The notes beneath the pieces are model-generated. The model saw only the letters and a list, made by a program, of their open reading frames with translations. It searched no databases and had not been told where the DNA came from. A program made the translations under genes and the position numbers. This document shows, piece after piece, positions 36,416-47,340 of a DNA stretch of 64,000 nucleotides (the stretch's first letter is position 1; each line of letters begins with the position of its first letter). This DNA is from Tetracentron sinense (lineage: Eukaryota > Streptophyta > Magnoliopsida > Trochodendrales > Trochodendraceae). Location: the NCBI GenBank assembly GCA_015143295.1, contig CM026559.1, positions 20,474,826 to 20,538,825 on the forward strand, written 5' to 3'.

Positions 36416-39400
36416 GGTGCTACTAAGGTGCAACTCGAACTGACCCTAAGGCCTCGTAAACATATCCAAGGTTACATTAAGAGTCTAAATTCGGATTTTC
36501 TTTAAAGATGACCTCATTTTCTTTGATGAAAGGCTTAAATATATCTTAATGAGTGAAAAAACTCTTGGGTGCAACTCTATTGAGGTGGGTGCAACCGAGG
36601 TGCAACTCCATGTAGTCTGAAGGCATCGTAAATACACCGAAGTTGACATTAAGAGTCCAACTTCGATTTTTCCTTAAAGATGACCCAATTTTTTTTATTG
36701 AAAGGGTTAAATGTATCCCAATGAGTGAAAATAAACTTGAGTGTAACTCTATTGAGGAGGGTGCAATTGAAGTGCAACTCCAAGTAGCCCTAATGCCTCG
36801 TGAGCATATTGAAGTTGACATTAAGAATCCAAATTCGATTTTTCCTTAAAGATGTCTCCATTTTCTTTAATGAAAGACTTAAATATATCATAAGGAGTGA
36901 AAAAAACCTTGGGTGCGACTCTATTGAGGAGGGTGCAACTAAGGTGCAACTCAAACTGTCCCTAAGGCCTCGTAAACATACCCAAGGTTACATTAAGAGT
37001 CCAAATTCGGTTTTTTCTTAAAGATGACCCCATTTTCTTTGATTAAAAGGCTTCAGTATATACCAATGAGTGAAAAAACCCTTGGGTGCAACTATATTGT
37101 GGAGGGTGCAACCGAGGTGTAATTCCAAGTAGCCCTAAGGTATCGTAAACACACCGATGTTGACATTAAGAGTACAACTTCGGTTTTTCCTTAAAGATGA
37201 CCCCATCTATTCTGTTGAAATGGTTAAATGTATCCCAATGAGTAAAAATAACATTTGGTTCAAATCTACTGAGGAGGGTGCAACTGATGTGCAACTCTAA
37301 GTAGCCCTAACGCCTTGTGAACATATCGAAGTTGACATTAAGAGTCCAAATTCGATTTTTCCGTAAATATGATCTCATTTTCTTGCTTAAAAGACTTCAA
37401 TATATTGCAAAAAATTAAAAAATTTTTTGGGTGCAACTCTATTGAGGAGGGTGCAACCGAGGTGCGACTCCAAGTAACCCTAAGATATTGTAAACACACC
37501 GAAGTTGACATTAAGAGTCCAACATTGGTTTTTACTTAAGGATGACCCTATTTTTTCTATTAAACATGTTAAATGCATCCCAGTGAGTGAAAATAACCTT
37601 GGGTGCAACTCTATTGAGGAGGGTCAAACTGAGGTGCAACTCCAAGTAGCCCTAACGCCTCGTGAACACACCGAATTTGACATTAAGAGTCCAATTTTGG
37701 TTTTTTCTTAAAGATGACCCCATTTTATTTGATAAAAGACTTAAATATATCGTAAGGAGTGAAAAAAATCTTGGATGCAACTCTATTGAGGAGTGTGCAA
37801 CTGAGGTGGAACTGCAAGTAGCCCTAAGGCCTCATAAACAAACCCGAGTTCACATAAAGAGTCCAAATACGGATTTTATTTAAAGATGACCCCATTTTTC
37901 CTTATGAAATTGTTAAATGTATCCTAATGAGTGAAAAAAACCTTGCATTCAGCTCTATTGAGTTGGGTACAATTTGAACTAGCCCGAATGCCCCGTAAAC
38001 ATACCCATGTTGACATTAAGGGTCCAAAATTTGGTTTTTTCTTAAAGATGACCTCATTTTCTTCGATGAAAGTATTCAATATATCTGAATGAGTGAGAAA
38101 ACCTTTGGGTGCAACTCTGTTGAGGAGGGTGCAACCGAGGTGCTACTCCAAGTAGCCCTAAGGCTTCGTAAATACACCGAAGTTGACATTAAGAATTCAA
38201 CTTCGGTTTTTCTTTGAAGATGACTCAATTTTTTCTGTTGAAAGGGTTAAATGAATCCCAATGAGTGAAAATGAACTTGGGTGCAACTTTATTGAGGATG
38301 GTGCAATTGAAATGCAACCCCAAGTAGCTCTAACGCCTCGTGAACAGACCGAAGTTGACATTAAGAGTCAAAATTCAGTTTTTCCTTGCAGATGTCTCAA
38401 TTTTCTTGGATGACAGTCTTTAATATATTATTTGGAGTGAAAAAAACCTTGGGTGCAACTCTATTGAGGAGGGTGCAACTAAGGTGCAACTCGAACTAGC
38501 GCTAAGGCCTCGTAAACATACCCAAGGTAACATTAAGAGTCCAAATTTGGTTTTTCCTTAAAGATGACCCCATTTTCATTGATGAAAGGCTTCAGTATAT
38601 CTCAATAAGTGAAAAAACCCTTAGGTGCAACTCTATTGAGGAGGGTGCATCTGAGGTGGAATTCCAAGTAGCCCTAAGGCATCGTGAACACACCGATGTT
38701 GATATTAAGAGTCCAACTTCGGTTTTTCCTTAAAGATGACCTCATCTTTTCTGTTGAAATGGTTAAATGTATCCCAATAAGTGAAAATTTGGGTGCAACT
38801 CTACTGAGGAGGGTGCAACTTATGTGCAACTCCAAGTAGCCCTAACGCTTTGTGAACACACCGAAGTTGACATTAAGAGTCCAAATTCGGTTTTTCTGTA
38901 AATATGATCTCATTTTCTTGGATGAAAGGCTTCAATATATTGTAAGGAGTGAAATAATTTTTGGGTTCAACTCTATTGAGGAAGGTGCAACCGAGGTGCG
39001 ACTCCGAGTAATCCTAAGGCATTGTAAACACACTGAAGTTGACATTAAGATTCCAACTTTGGTTTTTCCTTAAAGAAGACCCCATTTTCTCTGTTAAAAG
39101 TGTTAAATGTATCCTAATGAGTAAAAATAACATTGAGTGAAAATCTATTGAGGAGGGTGCAACTGAGGTGTAACTCCAAGTAGCCCTAATGTCTCGTGAA
39201 CACACCGAAGTTGACATTAAGAATTCAATTTCGGTTTTTCCTTAAAGTTGACCCCATTTTTTCTGACGAAAAGGTTAAATGTATCCCAATTTGTTAGAAA
39301 AACCTTAGGTGCAATTTTATTGAGGAGGGTGCAACTGAGGTGCAACTACAAGTAGCTCAAAGGCCTCGTAAACAAACCAAAGTTGACATTGATGTTCCAA

Positions 39401-42400
39401 ATTCGGATTTTCCTTAAAGATGACCCAATTTTCTCTTATGAAAGGGTTAAATGTATCCCAATGAGTGTGAAAAACCTTGGGTGAAAATCTATTGAGGAGG
39501 GTGCAACTAAGGTGCAACTCGAACTAACCCTATGGCTTTGTAAACATACCCAAGTTAACATTAAGAGTCCAAATTCAGTTTTTCCTTCAAGATTACCCCA
39601 TTTTCTTCGATCAAATGCTTCAAAATATCTCAAGAAATGAAAAAACCCTTGGGTGTAACTTTATTGAGGAGGGTGCAACCAAGGTGCAACTCCAAGTAGC
39701 CCTAAGACATCGTAAACACACCGAAGTTGACATGAAGAGTCCAACTTCGGTTTTTCCTTACAGATGACCCCATTTTTTCTGTTGAAAGGGTTAAATATAT
39801 CCCAATGAGTGATAATAACCTTGTGTGCAACTCTATTGAGGAGGGTACAATTGAGGTGTAACTCCATGTAGTTCTAAGGTCTCGTAAACAAACCCAAGTT
39901 GACATTAAGAGTCCAAATACGGATTTTCCTAAAAGATGACCCTATTTTTCCTGGTAAAAATGTTAAATATATCCTAATGAGTCAAAAAAATTTGGGTGCA
40001 ACTCTATTGAGGACGGTGCAACTCGAACTAGCCCTAAGGCCTCGTAAACATACTCATGGTTACATTAAGAGTCCAAATTCGATTTTTCCTTAAAGATGAC
40101 CCCATTTTCTATGATGAATGACTTTAATATATCCCAATTAGTGAAAAAACCCTTGGGTGCAACTTTATTGAGGAGGGTGCAACTGAGGTGTGACTCTAAG
40201 TAGCCCTAAGACATCGTAAACATACCGAAGTTGTCACTAAGTGTCCAACTTCAGTTTTTCTATAAAGATGACCCCATTTTTTCAATTAAAATGGTTAAAT
40301 GTATTCCAATGAGTGAAAATAACATTGGGTGCAACTCTAGTGAGGAGGGTGCAACTGAGGTGCAACTCCAAGTAGCTCTAACGCCCAGTGTACACACCGA
40401 AGTTGACATTAAGAGTTAAAATTTGGATTTTCCTTAAAGATGACCCAATTTTCTTTGATGAAAGACTTTTATATATCGCAAGGAGTGAAAAAAAACCTTG
40501 AGTGCAACTCTATTGAGGAGGGTGCAACTAAGGTGCAACTCCAAGTAGCCCTAAAGCCTCGTGAACACATCGAAGTTGACATTAAGAGTCCAAATTCGAT
40601 TTTTCCTTCAAGATGACCACATTTTATTTGATGAAAGGGTTTTATATATCCCAATGTGTAAAATTAACCTTAAGTGTAACTCTATTGAGGAGAGTGCATC
40701 TGAGGTACAATTTCCAGTAGCCCTAACGCCTCGGGAATAAACCGAAGTTGACATTAAGAGTTCAAATTTGGTTTTTCCTTCAAGATGACCCCATTTTCTT
40801 TGATGAAAGACTTTGATATATTGCAAGGAGTGAAAAAAATCTTGGGTGCAAAACTATTGAGGAGAGTGCAACCGAGGTGCAACTCCAAGTAGCCCTAAGG
40901 GATCGTAAACACACCGAGGTTGACATTAAGAGTCCAACTTCAGTTTTTCCTTAAAGATGACCCCAATTTTTCGGTTGAAAGGGTTAAATGTATCCCAATG
41001 AGTAGAAATAACCTTGGGTGCAACTCTATTGAGGAAGGTGCAACTGAGGTGCAACTCCGAGTAGCCCTAACGTTCGTGAACAAACCAAAGTTGACATTAA
41101 GAGTCCAAATTTGGTTTTTCCTTAAAGGCGACCCCATTTTTTCGGATGAAAATATTAAACGTATCCTAATGAGTGAGAAAAGCCTTGTGTGCAATTTTAT
41201 TTTTGAGGAGGGTGCGACTGAGGTGCAACTCCAAGTAGCCCTAAGGCTTTATAAACAAACCCAAGTTGACATTAAGAGTCCAAATACAGATTTTCCTTAA
41301 AGATGAACCTATTTTTCCTGATAAAATTGTTAAATGTATCATAATGAGTGAAAGAAACCATGGGTGCAATTTTATTGAGGAGGGTGCAACTGAGGTGCAA
41401 CTCGAACTAGCCCTAAGGCCTTGGAAACATACTCAGGTTGACATTAAGTGTCCAAATTCGGTTTTTCCTTAAAGATGATCCCATTTTCTTTGATGAAAGA
41501 CTTCAATATATCCCAATGAGTGAAAAAATCATTTAGTGCAACTTTATTGGGGAGGGTGCAACCGAGGCGCAACTCCATGTAGCCCTAAGGCATTGTAAAC
41601 ACACCGAAGTTGATGTTTAGAGTCTAACTTCGGTTTTTCCTGAAAGATGACCCAATTTTTTCTATTGAAATGGTTAAATGTATCCCAATGAGTGCAAATC
41701 ACCTTGGGTACAACTCTATTGAGGATGGTGCAACTGAGGTGCAATTCCAAGTAGCACTAACGCCTTGTGAATACACCGAAGTTGACATAAGAGTCCAAAT
41801 TCGGTTTTTCCTTAAAGATGACCCCATTTTATTTGATAAAAGCTTTAATATATCGAAAGGAGTTAAAAAAATCTTTGGTGCAACTCTATTGAGGAGTGTG
41901 CAACTGAGGTGGAACTACAAGTAGCCCTAAGGCCTTGTAAACAAACCCAAGTTCACATTAAGAGTTCAAATACGGATTTTTCTTAAAGTTGACCCCATTT
42001 TTCCTGATGAAATTGTTAAATGTATCCGAATGAGTGAAAAAAACCTTAGGTGCAACCCTATTGAGTTGGGTGCAACTGAGGTGCAACTCGAACTAGCTCG
42101 AAGGCCTCGTAAACATACCGAAGTTGGCATTAAGGATCCAAAATTTGATTTTTCCTCAAAGATGACCCCATTTTCTTTGATAAAAGTATTCAATATATCG
42201 TAATGAATGAAAAACCCTTGAGTGCAACTCTATTGTGGAGGGTGCAACCGAGGTGCTACTCCAAGTAGCCCTAAGGCATCGTAAACATACTGAAGTTGAC
42301 ATTAAGAGTCCAACTTCGGTTTTTCCTTAAAGATGACCTCATTTTTTCTATTGAAATTTTTAAATGTATCCCAATGAGTGAAAATAACTTTGGGTGCAAC

Positions 42401-43140
42401 TTTGTTGAGGAGGGTGCAACTGAGGTACAACTCTAAGTAGCCCTAACGCCTCGTGAACACACCGAAGTTGACATTAAGAGTCCAAATTCGGTTTTTCCCT
42501 TAAGGATGACCCTATTTTATTTAATGAAAGACTTTAATATATCACAAGGAGTGAAAAAAACCTTGGGTGCAACTCTATTGAGGAGTGTGCAACTGAAGTG
42601 CATCTACAAGTAGCCCTAAGGCCTTGTAAACAAACCCATGTTGACATGAAGAGTCAAAATACGGATGTTTCTTAAAGATGACCCTATTTATCCTGATGAA
42701 ATTGTTAAATGTATCTTAATGAGCGAAAAATACCTTGGGTGCAACTGTATTGAGGAGGGTGCAACTGAGGTGCAACTGAGGTGCAACTCGAACTAGCCCT
42801 AAAGCCTCGTAAACATACCCAAGTTGACATTAAGAGTCCAAATTCTATTTTTCCTTAAAGATGACTTCTTATTCTTTGATGAAAGGCTTCAATATATCAC
42901 AAGAAGTTGAAAAAGGCTTGGGTGCAACTAAGGTGCAACTCGAACTAGCCCTGAGGCCTCATAAACACACTGAAATTGATATTAAGAGTCAAAATTCTGA
43001 TTTTCCTTAAGGATGACCCCATTTTCTTTGATGAAAAGGTTTAATATATCTGAAGGAGTGAAAAACATCTTGGGTGCAACTCTATTGAGGAAAATACAAC
43101 TGAGGTGCAACTCCAAGTAGCCCAAATTCGGTTTTTTCAT
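36416..43140 (+). repeat. Satellite array, right segment (about 39 monomers)
   Basis: The same 172-bp family with several subtypes, including one with CAAATACGGATTTTCCTTAAAG and one with TCGAACTAGCCCTAAGGCC. Near 42,755-42,790 the 14-bp subunit GGTGCAACTGAGGT is locally triplicated. The array breaks off near 43,140 with a partial monomer. Confidence 0.95.
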
Positions 43141-44240
43141 TAAGATAAGTCTTTTAGCCCAATTGCAATAACTTCAAATTTTCTAGAGACACAAGAATGG
43201 GCGCAACACGTGGAGATTTTGATTTTTTAGCATAATTAACCACCACCTTTCATATATGGAACATTGAGAATTAAATGTAGCATTTCTATTTCATTAATCT
43301 CAAACCACGTATTGATAAATGATTGTACAACTATGTCCATAGCAATGGAAAACAACTGATCATTATTAACACCTAATTTCCCATAAAATTTCAAGTATGT
43401 CTCCTGTAAATGAGTTTGTAATTAGATTAAGGAGTAAAAATAAATGTTTTTATTCAGAATACAAATAACAAGTTAAGTGCTCACACCTAATTTCCCCTCA
43501 AAAAACAAGTTTGTCCTTCTAAAGGAGTAAGAATAGGAAGAAGAATAAGGAGGTTTAGTGCTCACCATCAACTACATTGTCCCACCCCCTTGGATAACAA
43601 ATGGGGTTGAGAGAGAGAAATGTTATTCAATGGAAGAACAACAATATTGTAATAAGAGAGGGAGAGCAAAGAGAGAGATAGCTCTGTAAAAAGAAATTTT
43701 CTCCTCTCCACCTTCAATACCAAATGGACTTGAGAGAGAGCAAAGAGAGAGAGAGAGCTCTGTAACAAAAGAGAGAGAGAGAGCTCTGTGACAAGAAACC
43801 AAGAGCTCAGTTTTCACGTTCCCTCCAACTGGTTTCCTCTTTCATGCTCACCGGTTACCTATTATGCAACTTGTTTGCATAAAAAAACATGCGAAAACAC
43901 TTAACTCATTAACCAACTTGTAAACAAATCCCAACCGTCCATCTTTAGATTGGATGGTTGGGATATATGGGTATTGTAACAATAGATACCCCAAGTGTAT
44001 TGAAAAAAAATCATTCTTTTTTCGAGATGACAAACTCATTGGAAATAGGTTCTTGGAAATAGGTGTGCTTTTTCATTGGGAGAGGAGAAGACTCGTGTGT
44101 TTATGCGTTACGTTTTATTACTTAGCAGAGGCTAGATGATGTGACATACAAAACAAAGAAATAGAGAGCTGTGAGGATGCCACATCAATTTCCTAGATGA
44201 TGCCACGTATTTATCTCTCTTGATGCCAAGTAAGTTCATT
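43141..44240. other. Non-coding AT-rich DNA with GA microsatellites
   Basis: No supported gene. Imperfect (GA)n tracts and a partly duplicated GAGAGAGAGAGCTCTGT unit lie at 43,605-43,800. Confidence 0.6.
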
Positions 44241-44550
44241 CGTGAGGCCAAGTCAACAATCACCGAATAAAATTATGGGACCCACCTTGATTCCCCCCTT
44301 CCCCTTTCACTCATTGCTCTTAATTGTTTCCGTAACATTTTTTTTTTCTTTTGGTTTGACCGGTTACATTGTTTGTCTCCTCATTCTTTGGGTCAATTCT
44401 TTGAATTTGTTGCCTAACGGTTACATAGTGCTATTATACTTGAGGCCAACTATGGAGACGTTTTGTATCTTTACCCCTTCACATGTGGGTGCTTGGTAGT
44501 TACAACACTTGTCTTAAATCTCCTCTCTCTCCTGCCTCCCTTTCAAATCT

Positions 44551-44553
<3 letters not shown>

Positions 44554-44619
<66 letters not shown>
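44554..44619. repeat. (GA)n tract followed by a 31-base G run
   Basis: About 18 GA dinucleotides (44,554-44,588) run into an uninterrupted run of 31 G (44,589-44,619). Such a G run is unusual in plant DNA. It could fold as a G-quadruplex or could be a sequencing artefact. Confidence 0.9.
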
Positions 44620-44620
<1 letters not shown>

Positions 44621-45090
44621 ATCAATATCAAACACTTACATTCAGCCCAGTAGGCAGAGATGATACTGAAGAGGGGTTAATTAAAGAGTTTTGCTTGATT
44701 CGAAGAACAAACACATCAACAACCGGAGAGAGACTGATTGATTGTTGATTGGATTTCTATTAACTTTATTTATTTTTGTCTCTTTTGCGGGAAAAAGAGA
44801 GAGAGAAGGCTGAAAGGAAAATTTTGCATTTTTATATTATTTCCACGTTCAGTGATTGTCTCACCATATCACCATGGATTTGGTCCCTGAGCTTTAGTCT
44901 CTTCTTGGTTTCTGGTTTTACTTTATGCCTTTCATAGTACTTTTACAGTAGACTGTGTTCTTATATTCCTCTTATAACTCCTACTCCTAATCTATGTTTG
45001 GATAAATTGGGAGTAGACTGTGAGTACATTTACAATCTATGTTTGGATAGATTAGGTCTGGGATTGTGCGTACGTTTAAAGTAGACTGTG
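44620..45090. other. No gene seen
   Basis: AT-rich DNA with short direct repeats (AATCTATGTTTGGATA near 44,990 and 45,038). No ORF or RNA gene is supported. Confidence 0.5.
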
Positions 45091-45097
45091 TTGATTG

Positions 45098-45200
45098 AAT
45101 ATTATCATCTATCAAGCTAGTTGTCACTCACAGCGGGGTATGTTGCTCAACCATTTTGGTTTAACTGAAGCAAGGTACTATCTTGATAGATGATAATATT
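45098..45200. other. Strong hairpin, 24-bp stem with one mismatch
   Basis: Left arm 45,098-45,121 (AATATTATCATCTATCAAG then CTAGT) pairs with right arm 45,177-45,200 (ACTAT then CTTGATAGATGATAATATT) across a 55-nt loop. The size would suit a microRNA-like precursor or a small foldback element. The sequence alone does not decide. Confidence 0.6.
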
Positions 45201-45487
45201 ATGCAAATTCATCTTCTGTAATATTGTTTATCTGTTTGGTAATGGGACGACTTGATCATTTGCATCCTTTTTCATTGGACGTCGCTCATGTGTTTTATAT
45301 TGTAACTTTTAATGATACGCCACTCCACTCAAATTGGGGCCCATTAGGGTGAAGATCTACTGATAGTCTACCGTGTAACCATCCGTAATGAGGGAAGGAA
45401 ACGCCCGTCCCATCATATTGTTATTCTATGATAGCTAGGTATGGAGAAAGATAAAAAGAGGGCACCCATTACTATCGGTAATGGATA

Positions 45488-45803
45488 GGGCTGTCAATGG
45501 ATCAGATCATGATCTGGATCCGATCCAATCCGATTAGCCGGACATTGGACCCTATATGTGATCTAATCCGATTATAATAATTTTTTAAAATCATTTTAAA
45601 TATATTACTTAGATTTTCTATGTATAAAATATTAATTTAAAAAAAATTAACATTAATTAGAGTTAATTAAGGTATTATTAGATTTTATATTATTTAAATA
45701 AATTTTTTAAAAAAAAATTAACATTATTCGGATCGGACAAAATGTAATTGGATCGGATTCGGATCTAGGCAGATCCAGTCCGAATCCGACCCGTTGACAG
45801 CCC
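45488..45803. mobile_element. 316-bp MITE with GGGCTGTCAA ends
   Basis: Terminal inverted repeats GGGCTGTCAATGG on the left and CCGTTGACAGCCC on the right are flanked by TA on both sides. Subterminal GGATCGGAT and ATCCGATCC motifs also face each other. The middle is A/T-rich and there is no ORF. This is a non-autonomous DNA transposon of unassigned superfamily. Confidence 0.75.
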
Positions 45804-46039
45804 TAGAAATGGAGAATGAATAAATGTGTATCCTAGCATTTGCATTAACTAAGAATACTGAGAGTACAACTCCTCCCACTTTTTATTTTTTTTGGAGAAC
45901 AAAATTTTGAAAGAGAAATTACATCAATAATTAATAAATGTAGATTCACACTAACTAAGATTAATTATATTAAATTAAACATATTGTTCTAATTCTTTTA
46001 TGCTTTTCTTGATTGAATTTAAAAGGGAAATGGGAAATG

Positions 46040-46155
46040 GACTAACTGTGGTTAAGATTCACTCGCCCCTAAGGTTCATTCATTTAACATTATTTTTAGA
46101 AAAAATATTAATCATAATTTAATTAAGCTTAATCATAGTTAAAAAGGTGTTAAAA
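46040..46155. mobile_element. Diverged relative of the MITE at 46,526
   Basis: The left end CTAACTGTGGTTAAGATTCA and a weak inverted counterpart near 46,130-46,155 resemble the termini of the element at 46,526-46,731. Degenerate. Confidence 0.4.
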
Positions 46156-46525
46156 GTGACACTGGCACATTGCGGTCAACTAGGAAGGACACCTTATGGT
46201 CCCCTTCTTAGGACTCAATTTAAAACATAGATTAAAAAGTTTTCTTGGTTCGTAATATTTTGGATTATTTTCTATGATTTCATCAAAATGTGACAAATAG
46301 ATCATTTTCTTTTCACTTTTTAATCTTTATTCTTTTCATCTATCTGTGCATTGTACGGGGTGTTTGCTAGTATAGTATAGATAGATGGAAAAGAACGACA
46401 CGGCAACAGATTTTCTTTGGCATTGACGCATGGGAAGGCAGTTAATTAAAGAGTTGATAGGATGCATTGCACATTCCGTTGAGCAGTACATGCACACCTC
46501 CCAATCTCGCCACGTATCCCTTTTC

Positions 46526-46731
46526 ACACTCATTAACTGTGGTTTAGAATCACTCATCCTTAGGATTTAAATCATATAACTTGGGTTTTTAGAAAAAAAA
46601 ATTAATTACATGAGTGAGTGAATCATAAGCAAAGTTATTTTTTTAAAAAAAAAATTTTGTTCGTAAAAATCAAGATTAGATTATATTTAATTGTAAGGAT
46701 GAGCGAATTTAAACCATAGTTAATGAGTGTT
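46526..46731. mobile_element. 206-bp MITE with ACACTCATTAACT ends
   Basis: The left end ACACTCATTAACTGTGGTTT is matched in inverted orientation by AAACCATAGTTAATGAGTGT on the right. The inverted similarity extends about 35 bp inwards (CACTCATCCTTA versus TAAGGATGAG). There is no ORF. Target duplication unclear. Confidence 0.7.
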
Positions 46732-46817
46732 ATAAAAGAAACGTGGTGAGCTTGGAAGGTGCATGTGGACATGTAATGCTAGCTATCACCTCTTTAGTTT
46801 AATGACTTCCCACACGT

Positions 46818-47340
46818 CACTACAAGAAACAAAGGTTTTACCCACGGTTTTAATTCCGTGGGTAAATGTATATTTCCGTCGGAATAAGTAGTAGCCATGG
46901 AATATTGTCCGTCGGTGGGCCGTGACTAATGCAGGTGTGAGTAAAACCTATAGCCACGGTAATGTCTTCCGTGGGTAAGTACCCACGGACTTATTTCTGT
47001 GACTATTACTCCGTTTTGAATTCCCGTTGGTATTTGTAAATTATTATCCACGGAAATTGTTCCATGGCTATACATTATTACCCACGGTAATTTTACGGTG
47101 CCTATATATTATTCCCACAGAAATTTGACCGTGACTGGTTCACTATTACCCACGGAAATAAAACCGCATCTATAAGTATTACCCACGGAAATAATACAGT
47201 GGGTATTTTTCTTACCCACGGGAATAATACTGTGGCTATACTTATTACCCACGTTAATTATACCGTGACTAATACCATACATATAATTTTTTACATTACC
47301 CACGGTAATATTTCCGTGGGTAATTCCTGTGGAGAAAAAA
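46818..47340. mobile_element. CACTA transposon terminus with subterminal repeats
   Basis: The segment begins with CACTACAAGAAA, a classic plant CACTA (En/Spm) terminal repeat. It is followed by about 500 bp densely packed with ACCCACGG(A/T)AAT and its inverse CCGTGGGTAA. Subterminal repeats of this kind are transposase-binding sites in CACTA elements. The opposite terminus (TTTCTTGTAGTG) was not found before the gap at 57,553, so this may be one end of a large element containing the Transposase_24 gene. Confidence 0.82.

Noticed and set aside
28115-43140. Many 60-85 codon ORFs reading like MTLRVQIRFFLKDDP... repeated along the region
   Set aside because: They recur once per 172-bp satellite monomer on both strands and shift frame from unit to unit because 172 is not a multiple of three. 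They are satellite shadows, not a gene family.
43568-43817. Leu/Ser-rich ORFs near the GA tracts
   Set aside because: Low-complexity translation of GA/CT microsatellite DNA.
46818-47340. ORFs of 82-90 codons with ITHGNITVGN-type repeats
   Set aside because: They are translations of CACTA subterminal repeats on either strand.
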